NCBI GenBank assembly: GCA_934433135.1
Contig: CAKRZO010000024.1
Span: 1-57,277, forward strand
DNA length: 57,277 nt
Source: an uncultured Acetatifactor sp.
GTDB taxonomy: Bacteria > Bacillota > Clostridia > Lachnospirales > Lachnospiraceae
Direction: 5' to 3'
In this document: piece after piece, positions 1-8,999 of the stretch
How positions within the stretch are numbered: position 1 is the stretch's first letter
Layout of the letters: the number at the start of each line of letters is the position of its first letter
Translations under genes and position numbers: made by a program
The notes under the pieces: model-generated
What the model was told of the DNA's origin: nothing
Seen by the model: only the letters and a program-made list of their open reading frames with translations
Database searches by the model: none

Positions 1-814
1 GAAGGCTCTTTCTACCTCTATTCGATCTGTGTTATCCTGATATTCCTGTTTTTTCTCTTTCAGTGACTGTTTTTCAAGACTTGGTCTCCCAAGTTTCGGA
101 CCAGATAATCGTATGCCATGGTTTTTACAGTATTTTCTTTTTTCTCTGGTACGATAGATCTGATCTGCTAATATACGTTCCGGATAATAGCCGGTCCGTT
201 CCCTGAAACGCTCTGCCGCTTCTTTCAGCACTGTACTTTCATTGTAGGCATCATAGGATATTTTTTCTATTCTGCCAAGACCATTATCATCAATACTAAG
301 GTCAAACTTTGCACCAAATTCTACCGGTGACTTTGTTTTTCCTCTGACGATCGGCCTGATCCATGGCTGTGCAATACTGACAATATGATTGTCTACACTA
401 TGGGATATCCCGTTTGATGTATGCTAACTGTTTACGGATAGTTGCTCTGATTTTCTTGGTACTGCGCTTTTTTGCTTTTGCAAGTGTAAGATAATTTTTT
501 CTTGCCACTCTACGGTACATGCGTGGTCTGGAAAATCCATATGTTTTGCAAAAACGGATGATGATTGTTTCCAGTTTTTCTCTTGCTTCATTCAGCAGAG
601 AAAAATGCTGTGGGTATCTGATGTTTGACGGAGCACAGGTGGCATCCAGCATCAGAGTTCCTTTATTTTCAGTTTCCTGCTCTGGCTTTGTATCCGGTCT
701 GTCTCTTTTGCCTCCCGAAGGTGGATTGGTATGATCATCATCCTTTTTGTCACTGAATTCCTTTTCTTTGAATGCATCCAGCATATATTCGTTCGCTTCC
801 ATGATAACGTCCAT
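1..814 (-). pseudogene. IS5-like DDE transposase, deleted and frameshifted
   Basis: The N-terminal piece reads from about 814 down to 398 and contains GTLMLDATCAPSNIRYPQ, the first catalytic Asp region of IS5-type transposases. It stops at TAG (398-400). Translation resumes in another frame with HSVDNHIVSIAQPWIRP, then ILADQIYR (second Asp) and DRIEVERAF (the Glu) at the window edge. In intact relatives roughly 60 residues separate the RD of KRD from HSVD, so this copy carries an internal deletion as well as a frame change. The true N-terminus is also missing, because the homology breaks near 815-830 where the integrase sequence begins. It is not functional. The C-terminal end lies outside the window. 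Confidence 0.8.
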
Positions 815-825
815 GCCAGCAGATA

Positions 826-1509
826 CTATCTATACCTCGCAAGAAAGAGCCAGAACATAACATAGAGTATCTGACAATAGATGGAATAAAAGCAGTTTTT
901 GATGCCGTAGATACATCCACAAAGCAAGGATTACGAGATCTTGCTTTATTGAGCATTATGTATGACAGTGCTGCACGTGTACAGGAAATAGCAGATTTAT
1001 GCATTAATGATTTTCGGATAGAAAAACCATCAACGCTTCGCCTTACTGGAAAAGGACAAAAAACACGAATTGTACCATTGATGGATAATACAGCAGTACT
1101 TTTGACAAAGTACATTAATCTTTTTCATCCGTATTACAAGGGCACACATGGTATCCCACTTTTTTCAAACCGCAACGGCGAAAAACTCACCAGAGCAGGT
1201 ATTTCTTATATCCTGAACAAATATGTAGACCTTGCGAAAGAAAAGCATCCATCTCTGATACCAGAAACTGTATCACCACACGGTCTACGTCATAGCAAAA
1301 GCATGCACATGCTACAAGCAGGAGTTCCATTGATATATATCCGTGACTTTCTCGGGCATTCTGAGATTTCTACAACAGAGATTTACGCTCGCTGTGACAG
1401 TGAACAAAAGAGAAAAGCTATCGAAGCAGCCTGTCCAAGCATAACCAAGGCAGATGTGCCTCTGTGGCATTCTGATAGTACTCTGATGGAGTGGCTTCAG
1501 TCACTGTGA
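826..1509 (+). pseudogene. tyrosine recombinase/integrase, N-terminus missing
   Basis: The reading frame opens without a start codon at about 826 (first in-frame ATG at 949). It covers a complete catalytic domain of the XerC/D-phage integrase family: Arg in SAARVQEI, the HGLRH box, then HSEISTTEIYAR with the second His and the Tyr nucleophile. The N-terminal core-binding (SAM-like) domain, normally about 100 residues, is absent and is replaced by the divergent IS5-like fragment. Without it, DNA binding would be impaired, so I call it a 5'-truncated pseudogene, although translation from 949 would yield 186 residues. The sequence resembles the paired or triple recombinases of transposon-like elements in Clostridia. 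Confidence 0.75.
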
Positions 1510-1520
1510 TAAAGCAGAAT

Positions 1521-1636
1521 AAAATGTAAAGTCATAGAGACATTATTTTACGATACAACTTAATGTTTGAATGTGACTTTACATTTTGCCTAACTTTCCA
1601 TTTCACATATAATGTAAAGTTTTACATTATATGTGA
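1521..1636. repeat. pair of inverted repeats sharing an ATGTAAAGT motif
   Basis: A 14-bp inverted repeat has arms AAAATGTAAAGTCA at 1521-1534 and its complement at 1574-1587. Immediately after it is a perfect 16-bp inverted repeat, TCACATATAATGTAAA at 1603-1618 and its complement at 1621-1636, separated only by GT. All four arms carry ATGTAAA. The second palindrome ends where the IstA remnant is cut off, so these may be element ends or recombinase target sites. Confidence 0.7.
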
Positions 1637-2653
1637 TAATTGAACTGGACAGTGGCTGTTTTCCAGTCGCTCAGTTCAAAACGGGTAGCAGGTAATGGTG
1701 CCAGCAATGGTTTTTCTTCCCCAAGAAATAAGCTTCGCCGACTACCCTCTTTCTTCTGAAAGAGCCTTTGGTTAAACAGTTCTAGCTTATCTCTGATTGC
1801 ACGATTCAATTCGGCAAGTGAGAAGAACTGTTCATCCCGAAGCGCTGCTGTGATCCAGGTAGAAATATTTCCTACCGTTCCCTCAGCATTCGGCTTATCT
1901 TTGGGAGCCCTGACACGCGCCGGAATAATAGCGGTGCCATAGTGTTCGGCCATCTCCTGATAAGTTTCATTAATCTGCTGGTCATTAAAGCCACCATTGT
2001 GGACAACTGCAGTTTTACAGTTATCCGGTACGAGAATTCTGGCAACACCGCCAAAATATTCGTACATATGGATATGTGCATTGATCCATGATCTCTGCTT
2101 CATATCCAGAAAGGCTTCCACATATGCATACTGGCTGTAGGTCATCACACCAACAAATATATAGGCTTTGATGACTTCTCCGGTATCTGGGTCAACGATT
2201 GTTGCAGGATCCCCTGCCCAGTCTACATTCAACCTGTTCGCCGGGTTTACGGTTGATATGCATGGTAGCGCATCGTTTCTGCTCATCCTGCTGGATGTGA
2301 TAGCAGAACTGGGAATACATGAGCGGTTCTTCACCGTTTGCACGGCAGTCCTCCATATATTCTGTCCACAAGAGTTTCTTGCTGGCTCCGTTACGGAGTA
2401 GTTCCTTGTGGATATAAGCGTAGTCAGGCATCCTTTTATTGGATTTGACTTGCTTGGCAGAAGGAAAAAACTTTTCTGCAAGAACTGCATCGGTGTCGCT
2501 TTTATCAAGTGGCCAGGAAATACCTAATTCCTTTGCACGCTTCAAAACGCGATTGACCGTTTTCTTGGATACATTGCAGCTGTCGGCAATGCTCTGCTGA
2601 CTGAGCCCCAGACTTTTTAGTCTAAGAATCTCTCGATACTTGGTCATGGTCAT
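1627..2653 (-). pseudogene. IS21-family transposase IstA, frameshifted and 3'-truncated
   Basis: The N-terminal half (from ATG at 2653, preceded by AAGGAGG) has a helix-turn-helix segment, LGLSQQSIADSCNVSKKTV, and continues to GEQVE. The catalytic core then continues in another frame with VDWAGDP (first Asp), LVPDNCKTAV (second Asp) and KPNAEGTVGNIS (Glu). Removing one base, the A at plus-strand position 2227, restores GEQVE-VDWAGD, so a single-base insertion broke the gene. The protein ends at TVQFNYHI, where intact IstA proteins continue for roughly another 100 or more residues, so the C-terminus is lost too. No IstB ATPase follows. Confidence 0.9.
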
Positions 2654-2888
2654 GACCTCCTTTGAATGTATTTACACCAAGCGGTGTATGCTTACATTCT
2701 AAAGGATTTATGATTAAGGTTTCCACCACCGGAATGGTGGTTCCCTCGAAAACGGATTTACGGTTTCCTTACACCGGGCAGCAGGGACACGGACACTGGA
2801 TTATTCAATATACCGTCTGTTGCTTTACTATGTTTATCCTGACAGGGACAGTTTGCTCTATATACTGGATTTAGAATAGATTCGTACT

Positions 2889-3167
2889 TTAGCGATATAA
2901 AAGCGGAGACCCTTCGCCTTCGTTTAAATCTTTCAAATCCTCCCGCAGCTTGGCGTCCGTCAGGCAGGAAGCCTCGCTCTGAAGATCCATATAGAGGATG
3001 AAAAAGTCCTCCAGAGTCATTTCATTTTCAATGGCAAGTTCTTCCATAATCGGCTGCAGCTTGGCAAGCTGGGCAGATACAGGCACCTTCTGGGGATCGA
3101 TATCGCCCATCACTTCTTCTGCATATGCATTAATTCGTTCCAATATTTTTCTATGTTCGTCTTTCAT
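2889..3167 (-). CDS. small hypothetical acidic protein
   Basis: A 92-residue soluble, acidic protein starting MKDEHRK. I chose the ATG at 3167 because GAAAGG lies about 12 bases upstream; a longer start at 3194 would overlap that ribosome site. It is predicted to be largely helical and has no Cys, no signal peptide and no membrane segment. I do not recognise the family. It is transcribed in the same direction as the phospholipase-D-like gene upstream (3300-4922), with a gap of about 130 bases, so it may be the distal gene of that unit. Confidence 0.6.
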   Translation of the reverse strand: MKDEHRKILERINAYAEEVMGDIDPQKVPVSAQLAKLQPIMEELAIENEMTLEDFFILYMDLQSEASCLTDAKLREDLKDLNEGEGSPLLYR

Positions 3168-3299
3168 TTTAATACCATGCCTTTCTATAATCAACAGATA
3201 CTGCTTTTTTGTAACTATCCGGAATTCCTTTTCCTTTTACAAAATCAATATCTGTTCCTGTGATTACTGTTTCATTATACTATGCACTTCATAAGATGT

Positions 3300-4922
3300 C
3301 TACATCAAAAATCCAAATAACCGGCAAAGGGGGCGCATAAGAATCAGAATGGCCTTCTTGCCGAAGGAAAGCTTAAGCGGAACCTGTCCTTCCTTCAAGA
3401 TGTAGTTCTTGTTATCTTTTACGACCAATGCATCAGACTCGTATTTTTCCATGGCTTCAGACAGTGCGCGATTGAACGCCTTGCTGTCAACGACCATCAT
3501 AATTTCCGTATCCAGGTAGGCGCTTCGTCTGTCCCAGTTAAAAGAACCCACTGCCGAGAGACGGTCTCCGATGGTAAAGCATTTCCCGTGATAGGAGACT
3601 CCGCTGTCATATTCCAACAGCTGAATCTTGCTTTTTAAGAAATTCTTTTTCTGCATCAGATAGGTGGCTGCACCGAAAGGATTCCCGTTATTGGCGGCAG
3701 AGTTGGTCATAATTGTAGTACTTGCTGCAGAATTGCCGGTTGCCGATAATGCATTATCGGCAATTGTTGAAATGCGTGTCTCAACAGTTGTCTTGCCGGC
3801 AGCAGAGGAAGCACGCAAAGTAGAAACGTCCGGAGCAGACGTCCCCAGTGCATCCAGGCGTTCCAGCATATAATCATTGCAGATAATATACGGGGTATGG
3901 ATCCGTACCGGTTCCTTAGCCTGAAGCATAAGTTCTGTCATGGTGTAAAATAAAACCGGTTCCTTCAGACCCGCATTTATGGGATTGGTCATGAGACTGA
4001 TCTTATCCACCGGAATAAATTCGTCCTGATTTGCCGCTGTCAGCCAGTCTGCATGCTCCTTTTCCAGATTCACATAGGTAAGTTCCAGCTTCCCGGCAGC
4101 GGCAGCAACCTTGTCTTTCTTTCGGGAGGAAACCTTGTCCATCACGATTTTACACTCCGGTAAATCCCATACCGTCTGAAAATAAGCCTTTAACCGGGGC
4201 AGGGAGGCATCGTCCCCTGCAGTGCTGTGAACCAGCACGTCCCAGTCATAATTGACATGATCGGTCTGGTTTCCCAGAAAGTAATCAAAAGTATTCCGTC
4301 CGCCGAGAATGTAAGAGTGGTCATCCACGACCAGATATTTGTCGTGCAGTCTGGCCATCCAGGTATAAGGTTTCAGGAAATGAACCGGATTATAAACCTT
4401 AATGGTAGCATTTTCAAGACTTCCCAATGCCAGGAAAGCCGTTCTGCCGGCGGCATGCGTCAAATAAGAAAAGCCGTCGATTAAAACCTGAACCTTTACA
4501 CCGCGCATGGCTGCATCGTACAATGCCGAAAGGACGTAAGTTCCGCTGTTATCATCTTTAAAATCAAAAGTAGAAAGAATAATACGTTCTTTTGCACCGG
4601 CAATCAGACGGAGCCGTTCTTCTAAAGCCTCTTGATTTTCCAACAGAATTTTGGCTTCCTCCTTTGATGCATCTGCCTGAGTGACTTCGGAAGAATCGGT
4701 ATTTGCTGCGGCACTTGCCGCTTTTTCCCGGAAATTTGCATCTTTCAATACCGAATCTGAGGAAGGATCCTCTGCATAAAAGTCCGAAAGCCGGAAAGAT
4801 TCCTTTACAGATGAGGATACATCTCCCTGCCTTATATAAGGAAGGAAAATCGAAAAAAAGTATAAGATTACGAGAACCAGGATTGTAATCTTCAGAATTT
4901 TACCTGATACTTTCACCAACAT
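3300..4922 (-). CDS. phospholipase D-like / cardiolipin-synthase-like protein
   Basis: A 540-residue membrane-anchored protein. Residues about 8-28 form one hydrophobic segment followed by a Ser/Ala-rich stalk, which places the rest outside the membrane. Two HKD motifs of the PLD superfamily are visible: HDKYLVVDDHSYILGG near residue 193 and YHGKCFTIGDRLSAVGSFN near 444. Both keep His, Lys and Asp, so phosphatidyl transfer or phosphodiesterase chemistry is possible. Cardiolipin synthases usually have two N-terminal membrane segments, and this has one, so the substrate is uncertain. A low-complexity Ala/Ser/Thr insert (residues about 355-420) separates the halves. AAAGG precedes the ATG at 4922. 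Confidence 0.85.
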   Translation of the reverse strand: MLVKVSGKILKITILVLVILYFFSIFLPYIRQGDVSSSVKESFRLSDFYAEDPSSDSVLKDANFREKAASAAANTDSSEVTQADASKEEAKILLENQEALEERLRLIAGAKERIILSTFDFKDDNSGTYVLSALYDAAMRGVKVQVLIDGFSYLTHAAGRTAFLALGSLENATIKVYNPVHFLKPYTWMARLHDKYLVVDDHSYILGGRNTFDYFLGNQTDHVNYDWDVLVHSTAGDDASLPRLKAYFQTVWDLPECKIVMDKVSSRKKDKVAAAAGKLELTYVNLEKEHADWLTAANQDEFIPVDKISLMTNPINAGLKEPVLFYTMTELMLQAKEPVRIHTPYIICNDYMLERLDALGTSAPDVSTLRASSAAGKTTVETRISTIADNALSATGNSAASTTIMTNSAANNGNPFGAATYLMQKKNFLKSKIQLLEYDSGVSYHGKCFTIGDRLSAVGSFNWDRRSAYLDTEIMMVVDSKAFNRALSEAMEKYESDALVVKDNKNYILKEGQVPLKLSFGKKAILILMRPLCRLFGFLM

Positions 4923-5010
4923 ATAAACACCTTTCCCAATTTCTTTTTACTAATAAAGTATACTTTTTAAGCTTAAAAGTCAATCCTGTTTTCATGGATG
5001 ATGTATTAAT

Positions 5011-5176
5011 GGCAAGTTTCTAAGGGCAGGCTCGTGGGGATTCCAATGAGGGGTGTATGTAAAAACGCCGCCCCTTAGACTGCGTACTGTGCAGTCTTAG
5101 TGGCGTTGCGTTTTTAATTAAGCGAAAGCGTCCCCCGAATGGAACCTCATGAGCTTGCCCGGAGATCAGCCTTAAT
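5011..5176. repeat. family A palindromic repeat, copy 1
   Basis: The outer arms GGGCAGGCTCGTGGGGATTCC-like (from 5024) and GGAACCTCATGAGCTTGCCC (to 5160) are imperfect complements. The centre carries an extra stem-loop, around AGACTGC (5078) and GCAGTCT (5092), ending in a GTTTTT run. This copy is longer than the others because of that central insertion. Related copies lie at 12687-12798, 29360-29470 and 36017-36118. Confidence 0.8.
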
Positions 5177-5233
5177 TATTTTTTGGGTTAAATATAATTT
5201 TGTAAGTTTATAATGGTTTTATGCGCTTATACA

Positions 5234-5262
5234 TTGTTTTTCCCCTATTTTTTTGGTACAAT
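5234..5262 (+). promoter_or_regulatory. candidate sigma-A promoter for the branching-enzyme-like gene
   Basis: TTGTTT (5234-5239), a 17-base spacer and TACAAT (5257-5262). Transcription would begin about 5269, so the whole family B repeat at 5264-5416 would form the 5' leader of the mRNA. Confidence 0.5.
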
Positions 5263-5263
5263 A

Positions 5264-5416
5264 GTAACAGTTCAGACGCGCCATTCGCAAAACCGCGCTT
5301 TTCGCTGCTTCGCAGCTATTTTTGCTCATTGATCGGCGCTAAGCTCAAACATTCATGCAGACAGATTTTCATGCAAGCATGAAATCTGTCCACAAGAATG
5401 TTTGCCTGAACTGTTA
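5264..5416. repeat. family B palindromic repeat, copy 1 (full length)
   Basis: It begins TAACAGTTCAGACGCGCCATT and ends TGAACTGTTA, so the termini are inverted repeats. Internal stems include CGCTGCTTCGCAGC-like and a long ATTTCATGC/GCATGAAAT pair. It fills the space between the promoter and the gene at 5453. Copy 2 at 14264-14445 is the same element in the opposite orientation. Confidence 0.8.
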
Positions 5417-5452
5417 AGTACAATGTTTACAATGTTCGGGAAAGGGGCAAAA

Positions 5453-7528
5453 ATGACAAATAAATTATATCAGCTGATGAACTGGCCGAAAATAGAGGAG
5501 GTCATTTACTCGGAATGTGATTGTCCGCATGATCTGTTGGGAATGCACAAAGCCGGGACACATGATCTGCTGCAGGCTTATTTTCCGGGTGCGGCATCGG
5601 TAAGTGTGATCTGGACAAAGAACGGCGAAAAAACCAAAATGGAGCTGGCGGACGAAGACGGCTTTTTTGCATTGCTCGTGCCGGCCGGCAAGAAAAGCGA
5701 CTATCAGTATGAAGTCAGCTATCCGGACGGGAAAACGGTAAGAAGAAAGGATGCATATCATCACAAACCGTTTCTTACGGAAGAAGACCTGGAAAAATGG
5801 AAGCATGGTATCCATTATACGATTTATGAAAAAATGGGAGCGCATCCCATGAAACTTGATGGAGAGGAAGGAACCTACTTTGCTCTTTGGGCGCCGGATG
5901 CCTTACGCGTCAGTACGGTGGGCGATTTTAATCAGTGGGACGGGCGGCTGCACCAGATGAGGCGGATTGGTGATTCCGGAATTTTTGAAATTTTTATCCC
6001 GGATGCCATGCCAGGGCAGAATTATAAGTTTGAGTTGAAATACCGAAACGGCCTGACCAGACTGATTGCGGATCCTTATGCCAATGCCTGTCAGCTCAGG
6101 CCGGATACGGCATCCGTGATTACAGATCTTACAGGATTTTTCTGGGAAGATGCAGAGTTTTTGGAAAAGCGGGAGGGAATGCAGAAGGTTTCTTCCCCTG
6201 TAAGTATCTGTGAAATCTATCCGGCTCTGTTTGCATCCGATGCGCGGATCAATTTCCGCATGCTTGCCGGAGAAGTCATTTCTTATATAGAAGAAACCGG
6301 GTATACGCATATTGAACTGCTGCCGATTATGGAATATTTTGCGGACGAATCCTTCGGATATGCGACGACAGGCTATTATGCACCGACTGCCAGGTATGGA
6401 ACACCTGAGGATTTCATGTATTTTATCAATGAGCTTCATAAATCCGGAATCGGCGTCATTCTGGACTGGTTCCCGGTAAGAGGCGCCGGAAAATGCCCGC
6501 AGAAGGATAATTTTTATATCGCCAATGCGCTGTTCTGGGTAGAAAAGTATCACGTGGACGGCATTAAAATGACCGGTGTCAGCGATACGATTTATCTGGA
6601 TTACGGCAAAAAAGACGGAGAGTGGCGCCCGAATATTTACGGTGGAAATGAAAATCTGGAAGGGATCGAAATGATCCGCCATCTGAATTCTATCCTGAAA
6701 AAAAGAAATCCGGGAGTCTTAAGTATTGCGGAAGAAAAATGCGCTTTTCCGAAAGTGACGGATTCCTTAGAGGACGGGGGACTTGGATTTGATTTCAAGT
6801 GGAATAACGGATTTTCCCAGGATTATCTGGACTATATAAAACTGGATCCTTATTTCAGAAGCGGCTCCCACAATAAGCTTACCTTCAGCATGATTTATGC
6901 TTACAGTGAAAAGTTTGTGTTGGCGTTTTCCCATGATGTTGTGGGAATAGAAGCAGATAAACTGCTTCGGGAAATGCCGGATGCCGTATTCGGCATGAAG
7001 GAGAAGCTTTCCAATCTGCGGCTGACCTATGCTTTTCTCATGATGCATCCCGGAAGAAAACTTTTCTTTGAAAGAAAGCTGCCTCAGACGCCTGATGAAC
7101 TTAAAATGGCTGCCCTGGTCCGTGATCTGAACGCACTCTACCGGAACTGCCCGGCACTGCACCGATGGGATGACCTTCCCTCCGGTTTTGAATGGATCAG
7201 CAGTATCCGAGCGGAAGAAGGTATCTTAAGCTTTTTAAGGAAAGGAAGTCATCCGGAGGATACCCTTCTGGTGGTTGCGAATTTTTCCGGAGTTTCCGGC
7301 AGCTTTTCGATAGGTGTGCCTTGGGAAGGGCGCTACAAGGAACTTTTGAATACCGATCAGCCGCAGTACGGCGGAAGCGGACTTTTCCTTAATGATGTAA
7401 AAAAGACAGAAGACCGGCAGGCGGACGGCAGACCGGTATCCGTTACCATGGATCTTGCACCACTGTCATTGGCTGTTTTTCAATATGAACCCGATATACC
7501 TGAAAGGGAGGTGACCGATTGTGTATAG
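5453..7528 (+). CDS. glycogen branching enzyme-like protein, probably inactive
   Basis: A 691-residue homologue of GH13 1,4-alpha-glucan branching enzyme (GlgB). It shows an N-terminal beta domain (about 1-110), a CBM48 module (YFALWAPDALRVSTVGDFNQWDG, written here as two overlapping parts, about 140-165), an (alpha/beta)8 barrel with GYATTGYYAPTARYGTPEDF, and a C-terminal all-beta domain. Where GlgB has G-L-R-V-D-A-V with the nucleophile Asp, this protein reads GIKMTGV, Thr at bases 6572-6574. The acid/base Glu (SIAEEK) and the third Asp (FSHDVVG) are present, but the loop before the nucleophile, with the Tyr/His region, is much shortened. Start 5453 is chosen for AAAGGGG just upstream. It overlaps the next gene by 8 bases. 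I infer a glucan-binding or regulatory pseudo-enzyme. Confidence 0.85.
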   Translation: MTNKLYQLMNWPKIEEVIYSECDCPHDLLGMHKAGTHDLLQAYFPGAASVSVIWTKNGEKTKMELADEDGFFALLVPAGKKSDYQYEVSYPDGKTVRRKDAYHHKPFLTEEDLEKWKHGIHYTIYEKMGAHPMKLDGEEGTYFALWAPDALRVSTVGDFNQWDGRLHQMRRIGDSGIFEIFIPDAMPGQNYKFELKYRNGLTRLIADPYANACQLRPDTASVITDLTGFFWEDAEFLEKREGMQKVSSPVSICEIYPALFASDARINFRMLAGEVISYIEETGYTHIELLPIMEYFADESFGYATTGYYAPTARYGTPEDFMYFINELHKSGIGVILDWFPVRGAGKCPQKDNFYIANALFWVEKYHVDGIKMTGVSDTIYLDYGKKDGEWRPNIYGGNENLEGIEMIRHLNSILKKRNPGVLSIAEEKCAFPKVTDSLEDGGLGFDFKWNNGFSQDYLDYIKLDPYFRSGSHNKLTFSMIYAYSEKFVLAFSHDVVGIEADKLLREMPDAVFGMKEKLSNLRLTYAFLMMHPGRKLFFERKLPQTPDELKMAALVRDLNALYRNCPALHRWDDLPSGFEWISSIRAEEGILSFLRKGSHPEDTLLVVANFSGVSGSFSIGVPWEGRYKELLNTDQPQYGGSGLFLNDVKKTEDRQADGRPVSVTMDLAPLSLAVFQYEPDIPEREVTDCV

Positions 7529-8426
7529 AATCATACATTGTCTGACGGAAGCGCCGGATCTTGTCAAAGAGGCCGAAGATATTTTGAACAATGCGGTTAC
7601 CGATGAAATAAAACCCGGTGTTATTAAAGCTTTTTTTGAGCAGCTTCCGCAAAAAGCACTGGTTTTAGGTGTCCGTATTTTACTGGCTCTTATCTTTTTT
7701 ATCATCGGCACGCAGATTATTAAACTGATTCGAAAGATTGTCCGTAAATCCATGACCCAGGCAAATGCCGATAAGGGTGCCGTATCGTTTATGGATTCTT
7801 TTATAAAAGTCTTTCTTTATATCATATTGATTTTTATGATTGCGGCTTCTTTCGGTGTGGATGCGGCAAGTATTGTCGCACTGGTAGGATCCGCCGGAGT
7901 AGCGGTGGGTCTTGCCGTCCAGGGCAGTCTGTCCAATCTGGCAGGCGGTATTCTTCTGCTGATATTAAAACCTTTCCGGATAGGAGATTATATCATTGAC
8001 TCCGATGGACATGAGGGAACGGTAGAGGAAATCCAGCTTTTTTATACCAGGCTCTTAACGCCGGACAACCAGACGGTAATCCTGCCAAACGGTTCTTTAT
8101 CCAATAACTGCTTGACGAATGTCACGGCAGCACAGGTGCGGAGACTGGATATTCGTGTGGGGATCTCTTATCAGGCGGATCTTTTCAAGGCCAAAGAAGC
8201 CCTGTTAAAAATGCTGGAAAATGAAAAGGATGTTCTGAAAGAAAAGGAACACAGCGTCCTGGTAGAGGAACTGGGAGACAGCGCGGTGATCCTGGTGGTA
8301 CGCTGTTTTATTAAAGACGATCTGTACTGGCCTGCCCGATATCGGCTGACAGAGGAGTGCAAGTATGTTCTGGACAGAGCGGGCATCGAAATTCCTTATC
8401 CGCAGATGGATGTCCATGTAAAATAA
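7521..8426 (+). CDS. MscS-family small-conductance mechanosensitive channel
   Basis: 301 residues starting with GTG at 7521, preceded by GGGAGGTG and overlapping the stop of the previous gene, so the two are probably translationally coupled. Three membrane segments are seen (about 45-67, 93-112, 116-145). The third is the Gly/Ala-rich pore helix GSAGVAVGLAVQGSLSNLAG typical of MscS, followed by the beta domain (RIGDYIIDSDGHEGTVEEI, PNGSLSNN) and a C-terminal alpha/beta domain ending IEIPYPQMDVHVK. It releases osmolytes on hypo-osmotic shock. The short N-terminal helix before the first membrane segment is longer than in minimal MscS. Confidence 0.93.
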   Translation: MYRIIHCLTEAPDLVKEAEDILNNAVTDEIKPGVIKAFFEQLPQKALVLGVRILLALIFFIIGTQIIKLIRKIVRKSMTQANADKGAVSFMDSFIKVFLYIILIFMIAASFGVDAASIVALVGSAGVAVGLAVQGSLSNLAGGILLLILKPFRIGDYIIDSDGHEGTVEEIQLFYTRLLTPDNQTVILPNGSLSNNCLTNVTAAQVRRLDIRVGISYQADLFKAKEALLKMLENEKDVLKEKEHSVLVEELGDSAVILVVRCFIKDDLYWPARYRLTEECKYVLDRAGIEIPYPQMDVHVK

Positions 8427-8468
8427 TCAGATCGCTTCGGCGCTAAAGTGTCTGCGGAATGCGGATTA
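8424..8468. repeat. family C hairpin repeat, copy 1
   Basis: It begins TAATCAGAT at 8424, which is exactly the TAA stop codon of the MscS gene, and ends TGCGGATTA at 8468. The centre CGGCGCTAAAGTGTCTGCGG matches the copies at 23212-23254 and 31784-31827. The arms are only partly complementary in this copy. Confidence 0.7.
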
Positions 8469-8525
8469 GAATAATTACACAAGGCAGTCCATGTAATCAT
8501 AAGCCATAAATTAAGGCGCAAAAAA

Positions 8526-8598
<73 letters not shown>

Positions 8599-8724
8599 AT
8601 ATAATAATATAGAATATATTATATAGAAGATATGAAATTGTTCTGCCGGTAAAATTTGGTATCCGGCGATTCTGCTGTGTCCAACGAAGTACATTATACC
8701 CTTTTTGGCGGCAAAATGCAAGCA

Positions 8725-8999
8725 CTATTTTAAAAAATTAAAATCGGAAAAATTGCTTGGTGAAATATGGGTACTGTGCTTAAAAAACTTGGAAAAAGCA
8801 AGCACATCCGGAAAACCGATGGAATTCGCAACTTCGGTAATGGACATATCGGTTTCACAAAGCAAACGTTTTGCTTCTTTTAATTTGCATTTTTCTATAT
8901 ATTGCTTCGGTGACCTACCGCATTTTTCCACAAAGATGCGATAAAGCTATGGCTGGGAAATTCCAAGAATTAATGTAATAGATTCCATGCTGGTTATCA
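8725..8999 (-). pseudogene. AraC-family regulator, C-terminal HTH remnant
   Basis: The frame reads LGISQP, an amber stop at 8947-8949, then LYRIFVEKCGRSPKQYI and KRLLCETDMSITEVANSIGF, ending FSKFFKHSTHISPSNF. These are the two helix-turn-helix motifs of AraC/XylS proteins. The residue replaced by TAG is usually Tyr (SxxYLYR). The N-terminal effector domain is absent: upstream sequence merges with the divergent glycyl-radical fragment. The gene is clearly dead. It was probably the regulator of the neighbouring remnant operon. Confidence 0.8.

Larger units (their letters stand above)
1..2653. mobile_element. remnant mobile-DNA region (IS5-like, tyrosine recombinase, IS21)
   Basis: Three unrelated mobility genes lie side by side and all are damaged. 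On the minus strand is an IS5-like transposase with an internal deletion. On the plus strand is a tyrosine recombinase lacking its N-terminal domain. On the minus strand again is an IS21 IstA with a frameshift and a missing C-terminus. No istB partner is seen. The window starts inside the first transposase, as expected if the contig ends at a repeated element. Confidence 0.8.

Noticed and set aside
2662..2874. 70-codon plus-strand frame after the IS21 remnant
   Set aside because: No ribosome site, unusual composition and no resemblance to a known protein; it lies in element-end sequence.
5070..5120. Independent terminator after an unseen gene
   Set aside because: The stem and T-run belong to the centre of family A copy 1 and no gene ends nearby on that strand.
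5402..5452. Earlier start for the branching-enzyme-like gene
   Set aside because: It would begin inside a family B repeat without a ribosome site, while ATG 5453 has AAAGGGG at the right distance.
5903..6682. 259-codon minus-strand frame opposite the branching-enzyme-like gene
   Set aside because: The plus strand encodes an obvious GH13 protein through the same bases; the minus product has no recognisable domain.
8705..8944. 79-codon plus-strand frame overlapping the AraC remnant
   Set aside because: The minus strand shows clear AraC helix-turn-helix motifs in the same bases; the plus frame has no ribosome site.
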